Below are positions 1 to 59,239 of a stretch of 64,000 bases of DNA, in pieces. Numbering within the stretch: the first letter of the stretch is position 1; every line of letters begins with the position of its first letter. Origin of the DNA: Sepiola atlantica (lineage: Eukaryota > Mollusca > Cephalopoda > Sepiida > Sepiolidae); NCBI GenBank assembly GCA_963556195.1, contig OY744520.1, positions 8,576,991 through 8,640,990 on the forward strand, read 5' to 3'. The notes below the pieces were generated by a model. The model made no database searches. It was given only the letters and a program-made list of their open reading frames with translations, and was not told the DNA's origin. The translations under genes and the position numbers were made by a program.

Positions 1-54
1 TTTTTCCGAAAAAAGTTCTGATTTTTCCTCCGATTCCGATTAATCGTCTCAATA

Positions 55-57
<3 letters not shown>

Positions 58-94
<37 letters not shown>
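58..94. repeat. (TA)n microsatellite
   Basis: About 18 uninterrupted TA repeats. Confidence 0.95.
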
Positions 95-97
<3 letters not shown>

Positions 98-172
98 TTT
101 TCAATTTTCTTATCTTTTTGTTTTTTCTGGGGATGAGGCATCCTATTGAATGACAGACATTCACCCACTATT

Positions 173-625
173 TCAGAGACTCCAACCAAGGATTCTAACC
201 ATCCCTTTAAGTGCAATTGTTTGGATCTCTCTTGCACTTGGTTCACCGAGTATATTCGCCAGGTAGTTTTTGAAATTCTTTCTCATGAGCCCATTAGCTC
301 CTATGATTACTGGAGTAATGGAGATCTTTCTAAGATTCCAGTTTCTTTCCATGTCATACATAAGACCTTGGTATTTCGTAATCTTCTCCCTCTCAGCTCT
401 ATTTAATCCTGCATCATTAGGGACACTGACTTCAACTAGAGTTGCTACTCTCTCCCTCTTGTCCCATATCACTATGTCATGTTTAACATCTCCGTTTTCA
501 GGTTTAACAGCTTCATTTTCTAAGTAGGTAGCTGTAGGAATTGCATAGTGGATGGTGTATGATTTATTTCCAACAGTTCTTTCTGGTATATGTTCCCCAG
601 ACTTGCTGCTACACTGGATATTCAA
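173..625 (-). mobile_element. LINE C-terminal fragment with PD-(D/E)XK-like domain (LINE-D)
   Basis: A 150-codon open frame contains KHDIVIWDK, LVEVSVPND, then REKITKYQGL and SITPVIIGANG. This is the pattern 'DIV..D......V.VAVP.D.....E.EK..KY..L' seen at the C-terminus of many invertebrate retrotransposon proteins; the spacing of acidic residues resembles a PD-(D/E)XK nuclease fold. No reverse transcriptase is attached, so it is a fragment. Placed in AFG1L intron 8 or the 3' flank. Confidence 0.6.
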
Positions 626-1021
626 TTTTTTTACAGATGATTTAGTAGAGATATTTGCACACTATTGTGTGTGCATTTTCACTCATTTTAAAAACATAAT
701 ATGATGTAAAAAAGAAAAAAAAATGTTTTCTTTTCCTTATAACTATATAACTATCATCACATTGACACACCGGCTTTTGTAAAATCATTGAACCTGATCA
801 ATACTTAGATGGTTGACCATTTGGGAATATCAGGTTGTGTATAAAAACCCAGTCCTAATGGCCTTACAAGCCGAGTTCCGGCTATCAACCTGCAACTACA
901 ATGAACAGTCCTGGATTGTTTGTTGTGATGTGTGCCAACCAGACACTGACTGGCGATGACAGATTAATTTCAGATTTTCTAATGAAATTCATAATCAACA
1001 TAAAATAATTTATTTGCTTAC

Positions 1022-47834
<46,813 letters not shown>

Positions 47835-48260
47835 TTTAATAATCTCAATCGTTGATTGGGGAAGCTTTGTCTTCTATAATTTAAATTATAGCTTTTCTAT
47901 GTCCGAGGTCATCGTGAGTCTCGTTCCAAGGATCTCCCGAAAAAGTTTCTTGTAAACTTCACCGTGTTGCATTTTCGTGTTTAGAATTGACCAATAGAAT
48001 TTCCCTAAACATGACGCACCCTCCTATAAGGAAAGATAACTCTAGTTTACATTTTAAACCGGTGTCATATACCTGCAGGTTCTGCTTAAATAATTCACCC
48101 TACAAACAACAACAACTGTATATATTTTTTGATACTTCTATATCTGCCGGAATGTTTCCGATTGTGATTTCGGGAATAGACTGGAAATGGCCGAGCCGTT
48201 GCCGAGAAGTCAATTAGTACCGACATTAAAGGAAACAACTTTTTAATTTTTCCCTTGTTA
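47835..48260 (-). promoter_or_regulatory. Presumed AFG1L 5' UTR and promoter region
   Basis: This stretch lies directly upstream of the AFG1L start codon and is less AT-rich than its surroundings. It contains a CCAAT box ('attgaccaatag' on the plus strand, near 47,988) and GC-containing words around 48,150-48,215, including 'aaatggccgag', which resembles a YY1-type site. No TATA box is obvious, as is common for housekeeping mitochondrial genes. The start of transcription cannot be placed from sequence alone. Confidence 0.4.
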
Positions 48261-48514
48261 ATGGGTGTTCAGAATGGATTTAATACTAGGTACGTGAAAA
48301 AATGGCGTCGCTTGTACTGACTTCTTAAAAGTGTATTTTCTTTATTTTTTTAAGTAGTTTTCGTTTAACTTTTGATTGTGTTTGAAAGATAAAAGCATCA
48401 AGTTAATATCTAAATGGAGACAAATATATATTTACGTGTGAAAAAAAAGTTTAGAATGAAAAATGTTATAAAATCAGCTAAAAAAGCGAAATATCAGGTT
48501 TTTTTGTTTTGTTT

Positions 48515-49690
48515 TTTTAACGTAGTTCACCCCAAAACAAGGCAGGCCGCCACTGTAGACGTAAGGGGCTACTGAGAAGAAAGAAAAGGGGAGAAGGTTG
48601 GGGGGGGGGTCAACCTAAACTGGGATCTGCGCAGCGAGATGTCTGTTTACATTAATTTTAAATTTCTGCATGTCAGTACTGTCGGGGAAACAGGGGGCAG
48701 GGAGGGAGTTCCAGAGGCCAGCAACACGAGGAAAAAAGCTATTTGAGTAGAAAGCTCTCCGACATCTGGGGACTGCCACAGTGAATGGATGGGATTTAGT
48801 TGATTGTCTAGTGAATTTATGTCGAGGGGGCACCAGAGTAGCCAATTCATCAGAGCATAATCCATTGAAGTATTTGTAAAACAAACATAAGGATGCTACA
48901 TTGCGGCGATGGGACAGGGACTGGAGCTTGGTTGACAGTGAAGGACCTATTAGGTTGGCGACTCTTTTTTGGACCTTGTCAAGGAGGGAGAGAGTAGTAG
49001 ATGATGAACCAGCCCAGATGTGGCAACAATACTCCGTGCATGGGCAGATGGTGGCTTTGTAGAGATACAGGATAATGTCAGGTGTTAGGAGTTTACTAGC
49101 ACGATAGAAGGAGCCAACCTTCTTTGCGGCAGCCTTGGCAATGTCTTCGATGTATTTGTTCCAATTCATGTTACCTGTGAAGGTTAGGCCGAGTAGTTTG
49201 AAAGATGAACTCTCAGGTAGGGTGCTATTTGCCATGACAATCGGTAGTTGGAGAGGTTTCTTGTAGTTATTGAAGGAAAGGAGCTTTGTCTTTGCGGCAT
49301 CAAAAGTTACCAACCATTTATGAGCCCGATCCACTACAGCCTGGAGGTCATTTTCTAAAGATTCAGCCATTGCCTCGGATATGATCGCGTCTGTTTTGCC
49401 AACATGGCGAGAGTAAGGCGTGGTGTCGGCAGCAAATAAACCAATTTCAGACTCTATGTCATCAGGGAGATCGTTTATATAGATCAGGAATAATAAAGGT
49501 CCAAGGATAGATCCCTGGGGTACACCAGCATTTATGTCATATTGCTTAGATGAACGGCCATCGAGGACAACCTGGATTTTTCTTTTTGTTAGGAAGGATC
49601 TAATTATATTAAGTAATTGCCCAGTAATACCGTATGAGCGTATTTTCAGGAGAAGCCGTTTATGCGATACCTTGTCATATATCAAGCGCT
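48515..49690 (-). mobile_element. LINE-A copy 2, 5'-truncated, long open frame
   Basis: An open frame of 356 codons (48,615-49,685) from RT domain 4 onward: YDKVSHKRLLLKIRSYGI, VPQGSILGPLLFL, the catalytic box region, then the full C-terminus LAAQIPV and stop. The RT catalytic box reads FAAD where the family has FADD, so it lacks a catalytic Asp. The 3' UTR ('ccttacgtctacagtggc') ends in a T-rich tract at 48,515. The open frame without the N-terminal RT motifs means dead on arrival. Confidence 0.9.
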
Positions 49691-49699
49691 ACTGCCATA

Positions 49700-51420
49700 G
49701 CTTCAGATTCAATAAAGCATGTTTAAAATTTGTTGGAAAGGTACATATAAGTTTTCTGGAACTGTTTCCATTAACTGTTTCAATTATTAAATTAGCATCT
49801 TAAGAGAGTGAATTACAAAAGAATGTACCTCTTTTTTATACTAAAAATTGCTTAATTATCAAAAAGAAAAAGTGAAAGTTAGGTTCCGGACATCTTTTCG
49901 TTGTGTTGTAATTGTAAACAGAAAATATGGCTACAAAATGTCGAAGTATGGAAGACTCAAACTGCAGTAATAGTTTTTTTTTTTAAATTTACGTTACGAA
50001 CTGCATCAATTTTATTAATTATTTTTACATGATGATTGATTAAAATCTTGAACAATTACATTACTCGATTTATCATTTCAGAATTAATGTAATTTTAAAT
50101 TACATTTATTCTTAAAGAATAAATTATTAATTTATTGTTACGACACATGTACGAATTTCTTACATGTGTCGTAATGATAAATTACATTAATTCTTTTAAA
50201 ATAAAGCTAAAAGAGTATTTTTTTAAATTTTAAGTGTGAAAAAGTAAATTAAAATCAATGACTAAACTGACAATATTCATTGAAAGAAAAGTTAAAACAT
50301 TAAAAATTATTATTAATAAATAAATAGAATTCAATTTTGAAAGAAAATGTCATATTTGAATTCTGTTTATTTATTAATAAATAAGTGTTTAAAACTTTTT
50401 AAATAATATTTATTAATGAAAAAATGACAAAACAAATACAAACTTACATTTTATCTTTCCAAATAACTGACGATGAATTGTGAAATTAACGAAATCGTTG
50501 ACACAAAAAACAAACTTTAACAGAATTCAACGAATTTAAAATCGCAAATTAAGAGGTTCGTTAAAACATACTAGTCAATAAATTTAATAATAAAGATGAA
50601 AAATAAATGATGGTAATCAAATAAAATTTGGAATAAAAGTTACAAGGCAACGCATAATTTTATTTCAAGGCAAAAAGTATAATATAAAACTAACAATGAA
50701 TTTTCTATTAAATTTCAGTGAAAAACCAAGCAAAATATGTCAAATATTCCAACAGTCCCTATACTACAATTAAACCAAATTTAATTTTTACTGATTCTTT
50801 CAACCAATCTCAGTGGTGGCCGAACAGTTATGGTTTAGTCAACTACCCAGAAAAATAATTTCAGGATTTTTTCATACTTTAATCAGCCATTAATTAACAG
50901 ACAAAAGAATATGATATTATCTTTTTCTTTCTAATATATAAAATTAAGTGAATCGGATTTTCCAAGTTATACATACCCAAATAGCATTGCATCTGACAAA
51001 TCTATATTTAATTCTAACTAGCCAGTCCTTTACGTACATTTTCAGTCTGTGTTATTTACATTAAAAAATCCAATCGATTTCAATGCCTTAATCTAATAAA
51101 AAAGAATTCAAAAAATTATACAACATTCACAAACGTATGTGAAAAATTAAAACCCGGTGAACTTACTCCAGAAATATTCAACTGTCTAATAATTCTGCAA
51201 GGTATTATCTCTCCGAGAGATGCTTAAATAAGATCATGTTGACTATCAAAATTAGAACAAAACTGAATTAACATTGCAAAATATAGTAGAAGAATGTCAA
51301 CTGATAATAAATCTATGCCAGGTCACTGCAAAAATTAAGAAAAAAGATATTTCACACATACATTAGAAAAAGTGTTCTCTCAAAATTAATCATTTTTATG
51401 GATGCAGTCAAATACTTTTA
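49700..51420. other. AT-rich intergenic stretch, palindromic parts
   Basis: No gene. Two inverted repeats: 50,130-50,186 ('attgttacgacacatgta' / 'tacatgtgtcgtaatgat') and 50,306-50,385 ('ttattaataaataaatagaattc' halves), set within a larger imperfect palindrome 50,075-50,420, probably a MITE. Confidence 0.55.
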
Positions 51421-51428
51421 TATAAAAA

Positions 51429-54400
51429 TTGTATGTTTTAAAAAAAAGGAATGTCATAATTGTAGTAATAAAGAACTTAAGAAAGAAAAAGAATCCGAAA
51501 TTTAGAAATATGATTCACCCTACAATAACAGAAAACGCATCTATTGTGATTAAAAGAAAATTTGTAACCGTAAAAATGGAACACACAAATGGTAAATTTC
51601 AATTAGACACAGAATCTGACTTGACGATAATAGATTAACATCGAAAAAATTTGCAAACCAAAGTTAATTGCTACAAACAAAATTGTCTGAGGAATAACCG
51701 ATAAAAATTTAATATTTTTAGGTGGATACTATGTTAATGTATTATTTATGAACAAAAAATTAAACTTAAAGTATTCGTTATGGATTAATCTTGAAACTTA
51801 TTCGGAACGGACTAGATGGAGTCATTTGATTTATGGAACCTGCCAATAAATAAGTTTCGTAATAGCCTAAAGACAGCTTTCAATAGTACAGATCAGTTAA
51901 AAAAGGAACTGAAATTTCCAAGATATTTTATATGAAGATTTATGGTGTGTTCAAAGGAAAAAGCAATATTCGAATTAAAAAATAATGCAAAATCGATTTT
52001 AGACCAAGAACATGAAAAAACGTTAAAAAGAAATTGGAGTAAAACAAACTATAGTGCTCCGGCAAGTTTCACAGTTTATGTAAAAAGGAACAACAACAAA
52101 ATATTTATGCTAGTTATTCAACTGGATTAAACGATTCTTTAATTGAACTAGTCATGAAGATATTTTCAAAGTTAAATGGAGCAAAAATATTCTCAAAATT
52201 TGATTTACCGGATGCCTAGTTGCAAATACCATTTTCATGGTTAAATGGAGGAAAATTACCATTAGAAGAAAACTGTACAGAATTGTTAACTATAAACACA
52301 CAAAAACGTTAGCACAAATTTAATATTTAATAATTTTGTTATAAAAGTAGCGGCAGGAGTATTTCAACAAATAATGTCGGCCATTTTGAGTGACTTGGAT
52401 TTTGCAGTCGCTTATCTTAAAAAACATTTTAAGGAAAACGAAAATTGAAAACAACACATGTGAAATTAGTATTTAATTAGTATTTAATAAATTAAAGTAT
52501 ACGGCTTAAGCGAAGCATTGATAAATGTGAATATTTTTAACAACAATTAAATACTTGGGACACATAATTGATCAAAAGGGTTGAAAGCGAAATACAGTCA
52601 GATCTACAGCAATAGAAAATATGCCTCATCCTACATGTGTGTTAACATTGCAAACTTTTTAGGGATTTACAAATTATTGCAATAATTGTATTCATAGAAT
52701 CCATTTAATAAATTCTTAGAATCCATTAAATAAATTCCTAGAATCCATTAAATAAATTCATAGAATCCATTAAATAAATTCCTAGAATCCATTAAATAAA
52801 TTCCTAGAATCCATTAAATAAATTCATAGAATCCATTAAATAAATTCCTAGAATCCATTAAATAAATTCATAGAATCCATTAAATAAATTCATAGAATCC
52901 ATTAAATAAATTCCTAGAATCCATTAAATAAATTCATAGAATCCATTAAATAAATTCATAGAATGCATGCATTAAAGGCTCCATTAAATAAATTACTTAA
53001 GAAATATACGAAATGGAGCTGTTTTTCTGAATGTCAAAAGTCATAAAAGAAATTATAAAGGCTTTAACATGTGACTTATCTCTTGCACATCATGATCCAA
53101 ATAACTGATATCAGTAACTTAGGGTTAGTGACCGTTCTACTACACTGGAAGCCATAGTTTACGCAATCAAGCACGTTATTGCCGACAGAAAAAATTAGTC
53201 AAATAGAAAAAGAGGCACTTGGTATGATATTTGCAGTAAATAAAATAATGAATATTTACATGGAAGAAGATTTATTTGTAATCGTCCATTACTATCAATG
53301 TATGGGTCTAAGAAAGGCATCGGCCGGCTATACTGCAAATCACCTGCAAAGATGGGGAACTATTCTGTTAAATTATACATTTACAATGGAATTCAATCCA
53401 TTAAAAAAATAGTACATGCAGACGATTGTCAAAGCTTATTCAGAAGCCAAGTAGACCTCTAGACAAAACAGTGATAGCTTCATTAAGTACAGAAATGGAG
53501 ATAAAAACGAATTTTGCAATACAGTAAAAGAATTACCAGTTACCTTTGAGGGGATTAAATTTAAAGCTAAATTTGACAAATTTATTACAGAAAAAAAGAA
53601 ACTAAAATAAAAGTCAAAACATATTTTCTTCTTTTGATGATATTTTGTTATACAGTAAGCATATGGTGATACCGGCATCACTAAAGAAAAAAGATAATGA
53701 AAGATTTTCATACGGAACATCTAAGAATCACTATGATGAACGTCCTTATGAGGAGTTATGTTTATTGACCTGGTAAAGATAAAGAAATCAAAAATCTTGT
53801 GAAACTTTATAGATGCTGTGCAATAGCAGCAAAATTAACTCGTAGCTGAAAATGGACAGACTATGGTCATGACTACATATTGACTATACAGGACCAATGA
53901 ATAAGGTGTAATACCTTATTGTGATTATGCTGTCTCCAGGATGCATATGTTACGTTGAAATGTAAAAACGTCGGACAGCTAGCATAAACTCTTATCAGCA
54001 ATCAAGACTCTGACGCATGGTATATTTTAAACACAGGTTTATTGTTTATTGACAAAGGTAAAACTGAAAAGGAATAAAAACATTTTTCAGAAACACGTAA
54101 ATAAAAATGAAGACAAGGCAGAGATGAGGAGTTTACTAAGAGATAAAGCTTAATAAAATTTCAGAATAGAAAATATTCTGAGCATAAAAATAAATCTAGA
54201 AAGGAAAAAATACAAATTATGCTAGAAGATAGGCAAGTTACAAGCAACGAGAAATATAGGCTAACACGTAGGGAAAAGGTAAACAAAGTAAATATAAGCT
54301 AAATATAAGAAATAATATGAAAAATAATACTAGCACTATTTAATTCTATCCTTAGCGAAAAGAAAGGCAATTTTTCTTACCGGCGATGCTCAAAAACGCC

Positions 54401-55010
54401 AGAATATTTAAAGAGATAGAAAACTGCACTATGAGTATCGTGAAGAAAGTGGCATAGAGTAGGAGACAGGAACCGGAAGAATCTCGCTGGTTACTAATCT
54501 GATGGAATCCCCTAAGAAAAAAGTGTCGGCAAAGGGGGAAAACTACTAGGGGATCTATTCTATGCTAGACAGAACAGTGATAGATAGTTGTCAAATGTAG
54601 GAAGACTCATTGAAAAAACGCTATAAACATTTTGCAAACAATCTTCACAAGATTTGGTATTCTTGCTACAATTTCTTTCTAATAATTTACGATAAAAAAT
54701 TTCGAGTTTTCTGCAAATAATTTCCAATTAATAATATGACAACTGCTCCATACCATTTAAGATCTAATGGCCAAGCAGAGCGCTTCATAGATATGTTTAA
54801 GCGAGCTTTAAGGAAATCAGACATATGTGTAACTGAAGATGAATTGCTACAACGGTTTCTCAGAGTGTATTGGATATTGTCAAACATGAGTAAAAAATCA
54901 AGAATATCACCAGCTGAACTTATGTTTGCAAGAAATATTAGATCGGTATTTGATAAATTTATACCTAAAAAAAACGTTTAAAAAATATGATGCTGATACA
55001 CTAGAAACAG
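51429..55010 (+). mobile_element. Ty3/gypsy retrotransposon remnant (pol)
   Basis: In order: aspartic protease 'LDTESDLTIID' (about 51,605), RT pieces 'YSTGLNDSL', 'AKIFSKFDLPDA', 'VAAGVFQQIM..ILSDLDFAVAYL' (52,100-52,420), 'LKYLGHIID' (52,545), RNase H 'SQIEKEALGMIFAVNKI' with 'YTANHLQRWGTILLNY' (53,180-53,400), integrase 'LHIDYTGPM' (53,870) and 'TAPYHLRSNGQAERFID' (54,737). Many stops and indels; the protease has Glu for Gly after the catalytic Asp; the RT YLDD box is lost. A stretch 53,950-54,600 shows no similarity and may be an insertion. Confidence 0.88.
52690..52970. repeat. 22-bp tandem repeat inside gypsy pol, about 12 copies
   Basis: Unit 'tagaatccattaaataaatt' + 'c(a/c)'. It lies between the RT and RNase H relics of the gypsy element and is made from local pol sequence: 'ccattaaataaatt' also occurs once downstream at 52,980. 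Confidence 0.95.
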
Positions 55011-55375
55011 TATATGTTGGATATTGGATCTATGGGAATGGACGTATCTGTTGAAAATCGTTGGTGTGACTTGTGCAAATTAACGCGAGGTGGACCAGCA
55101 GTCGAGTGCAGAATAGGGCCTGTTCTCACAGTCAGAAATCACAGACGTGACAAGTTCACCGTGTGACGAGACCCCAGATCAATAGTCAGTGTGCACCTGC
55201 GAGAGGCTGTGACGTCACGGGCCCTTGCGTGGGAAACAAAGGGATCCGTGACGTCACTCGTTCTTCGTGAGAAGTGAGTTTCGTCAGTCTGGGTTTTGGA
55301 GGCAAACCGATGAGACGTGATTGTTACCATGTAATTTACAAAAGATAAGGGAAATATTTCCCTAAGAAAATACAA

Positions 55376-55730
55376 GCGGGGGATATCCTTTCCCCCCCTA
55401 TATGAATGGTTAAGAAAATAATTGTTAACTAACTACAATAAAGTGGTAATTTGCTCTCTCTCTCTCTCTCGACGTAGTGAATATCTCCCATTTGATTTGA
55501 TAACTAACGCTTGAAATAAAAACTGAAGTTGAAAGTTAAAGGGATTGTTTGTCTTCAGAGTCCGACCCGATCATGGGGCTTTTGTTGCAGACAACGGACG
55601 ACGTGGTTCACGACAGGAAGGAAGAAAGAAAGAATTCATCCACTAGATGACACGACCCTCTACACGGCGAGGGAGAAAACTAAAGGTATGCAAACAATAT
55701 ATGAACTATGTGATTTATGATGTTTTAAAA
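55376..55730 (+). other. Possible 3' LTR of the gypsy remnant
   Basis: A purine-rich 'caagcgggggatatc' follows the integrase end, resembling a polypurine tract and LTR start. An 'aataaag' lies at 55,437 and a (CT)n run at 55,454-55,469. No matching 5' LTR is in the window, so this is weak. Confidence 0.3.
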
Positions 55731-55924
55731 ATGACGAGTATTAAATGTGAACTGCCACGAGTATAACAAACGAGTAAAGCCACGGTGGGACTAGTGTACA
55801 AAGCGCCTAAGAGAAGGGCTATACAAGATATATAGCTGAATCAAATAAGCATACAGAAGCCTGCGTGGATGTCAACAAATGATCTCAGAATATGATTTGT
55901 AGAATCATTTTTAAATTTTTTTTA

Positions 55925-57812
55925 TTATAGTTCACCCCAAACAAGGCAGGCTGCCACTGTAGGCGTAAGGGGCTACTGAGAAAAATAAGCGGGGTGGATT
56001 CAACCTAAATTAGGAGCCGCGCAGCAAGATGTTTGTTTACGTTGGTTTTACATTTCTGTATGTCAGTAGCGTCAGGAAAGCAGGAAGCAGGGAGGGAGTT
56101 CCAGAGTCCAGCAGCACGAGGAAAGAAGCTTTTGGAGTAGAAAGCTCTACGACACCTGGGGACGTCGACAGTGTATGGATGGGATTTGGCAGATTGTCGG
56201 GTTGGTCTAGTAAATTTACATCGTGGGGGCACCAGAGCAGCAAGCTCATCAGAGCACAATCCATTGAAGTACTTGTAAAACAGGCACAATGAAGCAACAT
56301 TGCGGCGATGGGACAGAGGCTGGAACTTGGTGGATAGTGAGGGACCTATTAAGTTGCCGACTCTTTTTTGGACCTTGTCTAAGAGGGAGAGACTAGCGGA
56401 TGATGCACCAGCCCAGATGTGGCAACAATACTCCATGCATGGGCGGATGGTGGCTTAGTAGAGATATAGGATAATGTCACGTGTGAGAAGTTTACTGGCA
56501 CGGTATAAGGAGCCCACCTTCTTTGCAGCAGCCCTGGCAATGTTTTCGATGTATTTATCCAATTCATGCTATCTGTGAAAGTTAGGCCGAGGAGTTTGAA
56601 TGATGAACTCTCAGGTAGGGTGTTATTTGCCATGAAAATCGATGGTTGAAAAGGTTTCTTGTAATTATTGAAGGAAAGTAGCTTTGTCTTTGCAGCATTA
56701 AAAGTTACCATCCATTTTTTACCCCATTCCACTACAGACTGGAGGTCATTTTCTAAGGATTTAGCCATTGCTTCAAATATGTGCACGTCGGTTTTGCCCA
56801 CATGACGAGAGTAGAGAGTGGTGTCGTCAGCAAATATTCCTATCTCAGTTGCAATGACATCAGGGAGGTCATTTATGAAAATTAGGAACAGTAGAGGTCC
56901 AAGAATAGATCCCTGGGGTACACCAACATTTATGCCATATTGCTTAGAAGAACGACTATCGAGTACAATGTGGATCTTTCGTTTTGTTAGGAAGGATTTA
57001 ATTATATTAAATATTTGTCCAGTAATACCATATGAGTGCAGTTTTAGGAGAAGCCCTTCATGCCAGACCTTGTCAAAGGCCTAGGATATATCAAGTGCTA
57101 CCGCCCTAGCTTCACCTGCCTTGTCCAGTGTATGGTATATGTGTTCAGATATAACCGTTAGGATATCTGCAGTAGATCATGCTTGTCTGAATCCGTATTG
57201 ATGATCAGACAGAAGTTCAGCATTAACTAGATGCCTGACTATCGCTAGATTGATTAATGATTCAAAGATTTTAGCAAAGATCGGGAGTAGACTGATTGGG
57301 CGATAGTTTAAAGGATCAGTTCTATCTCCAGAATTCTTGAAGACTGGTACCACAGAGGCAATTTTCCAACTATCAGGGAAACAAGATTCAGTAAGGCATT
57401 TGTTGTATAGTTTGGAGAGGACAGGGGTCAGCTCAGCAGAGAATTTCTTTATTACTATTACTGGTATAAGATCAGGGCCACAGGCTTTGGAGGTGTCAAG
57501 GTTTTATGATGTCTCTCACTTGAGATGGGGTGATGACCAGGTTCTCAAGTGTGACTTCAGTCCGCAATGGGAATTTAGGGAGGAGGTGGTTTGCCGAGTC
57601 AAGAGTGGAGTCTAATGCGAAATGCTGAGCAAGCAGTTCAGCCTTATCAGTTGCCGTGCATACAACATCATTGTGATTAGATAGCGGGGGAATTGTGGAT
57701 TGTCCATTGTTCATCACACTATTATAAATTTTCCAGAAATCACGAGTACCTAGTTTCTGTATGCGTTTTTTGGTTATCTCTGTATATCTCCTCTTTGCTT
57801 CATCTATCACTA
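55925..57812 (-). mobile_element. LINE-A copy 3, longest RT, several frameshifts
   Basis: From 57,812 down: KRRYTEITKK, a linker, RT 'CGPDLIPVIV', the region complementary to the family's 'AKIFESLIN', VPQGSILGP, then an intact catalytic box GIFADDTTLYSRH near 56,835. The C-terminus follows, to 56,005, and the 3' UTR to 55,925. Frame breaks near 57,500, 57,180, 57,075 and 56,570 and a stop near 56,456 disable it. The 5' endonuclease half is absent. Confidence 0.88.
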
Positions 57813-57849
57813 CTTTGAAATAATATAATACTGATACACAATCTTTAAT

Positions 57850-57922
57850 ACAAAGCGAAATAATTTACAAAGCGAAATAATTTACAAAGCGAAATAATTT
57901 ACAAAGCGAAATAATTTACTTT
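57850..57922. repeat. 17-bp tandem repeat, four copies
   Basis: Unit 'acaaagcgaaataattt'. Confidence 0.95.
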
Positions 57923-57948
57923 AAATGGAAAAGTTAGCTGAAAAAAAG

Positions 57949-58596
57949 TGTAGCAGTTACCTCCTCCTTTCAAAACATAACTACACCGGTTTGCCGGTAA
58001 GTGTCGCTTTTTCACCGACAGGTGGCACTGTAAAGCGACACCAGAGTTATCTGCCCTTCTGACTATAAAAACCGTTGCAAACGGAAAATCCATCTCTTTT
58101 TCACCGACCAGCATCGGAGAACAACGCTGGCACCAGCGCTCCATTTCACTCGCCTTTTGGCCTCGACAGGACGACGCTGACACTAGCGTTCCGTTTCACC
58201 TTTTTCTTCTGGTCGATTGGCCTTGGCAGAACGACGCTAATACACTAGCGTTTCGTCTCACGCTTTTCTCTTCAACTAGTCATCGGCATAACAACTACCA
58301 ACACACGTGGGCAAACAACGGTAAGAGTTCTCAACTCGTTTTCTTTGTTTACGGCTTTCACAGACTTTTCCTACGCCGGATTCATTTCTTCTATTACCTT
58401 TTCAAGAACTGTTTTTCCATTGACACACATGCATACATCACACACTTCACCATTCCACGTACACACACGTTCAATAAACGTTATTTGAACTACTTCATTT
58501 TTGTTTATTAATTATTACTCCGTCTTTGCATGCAACATCGCTTGATTCAACTTTGCACGTTTATAGTCCGGGAACATCACCCCTTCGATCATAACA
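57949..58596 (+). mobile_element. Likely solo LTR, 648 bp
   Basis: Starts 'tgtagcagtt' and ends 'atcataaca', the TG..CA rule. A TATA box 'actataaaaacc' lies at 58,062 and 'aataaa' at 58,473. The sequence is less AT-rich than its flanks and holds three related 'acgacgct.a.ac.agcg' blocks. No primer-binding site or pol follows. No clear target duplication is visible, so a host promoter or other element is not excluded. Confidence 0.45.
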
Positions 58597-59235
58597 GAAG
58601 GAATTATTCAGGAAAGAATGGGTAGACTAGTGTATATAATCAAGCATCTGAATTATATAGTTTTTTTAATTACATTCTGTCGTCAGGGAGAGACAACCTT
58701 AATTGCTGATTGCCCTATCTTCCCACTCTGCAGCTAATACTTGTAACAACTACATCATTACTCTTCCAAGTTATCACTTCCTCTCTGAAAGCCAATTCCT
58801 TTATTGTTAGGTGGATACATAAGCCACTTATGATACTTTTAAATATTTTTATATTTAAAGGGAGAAAACTCTTTTCTACCCTAAAATTATCTCCCTTGCC
58901 AAGAGGTATTTTGAAGCATGAATTGATCTGTCCAGAGTTATCTGCCCCTGCATTGATCAGACGACAACAGAAACCAAGGAAAATTCAAAGTTGGAGGACT
59001 CTACTGAAATTGGTTCAATTAAATCCTCCTCATTTCATTTATATTCTTTCAGTTGTAAAATTATTAATAAATAATTTTGTATTATTGATCTCCATAGAAT
59101 CGTTTTCATCCATTTATTTCTTCATATTTGTGTCTTACCATTCACAAACCCAAAACAATTTCCTCAGTGACAAAAATATGGATTCCGTCTTGCAAGACCA
59201 ACTGCTGATGTACTGACTGTAATATCACACAGGAT
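58597..59235. other. Unassigned sequence
   Basis: A 168-codon plus frame (58,710-59,216) has no recognisable family. It contains 'attatctcccttgcc' and 'agagttatctgcccc', words shared with the preceding LTR-like region and frequent in mollusc repeats. Confidence 0.4.
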
Positions 59236-59239
59236 CAGT

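Noticed and set aside
48191..48240. Start of a divergent gene ('atggccgagccgttgccg')
   Set aside because: The frame stops after 19 codons and no convincing donor lies within it.
55139..55375. Minus open frame after the gypsy integrase
   Set aside because: It overlaps the antisense of the retrotransposon end and has no similarity I can see.
58710..59216. 168-codon open frame
   Set aside because: No domain, AT-driven composition and no flanking signals. Probably chance.
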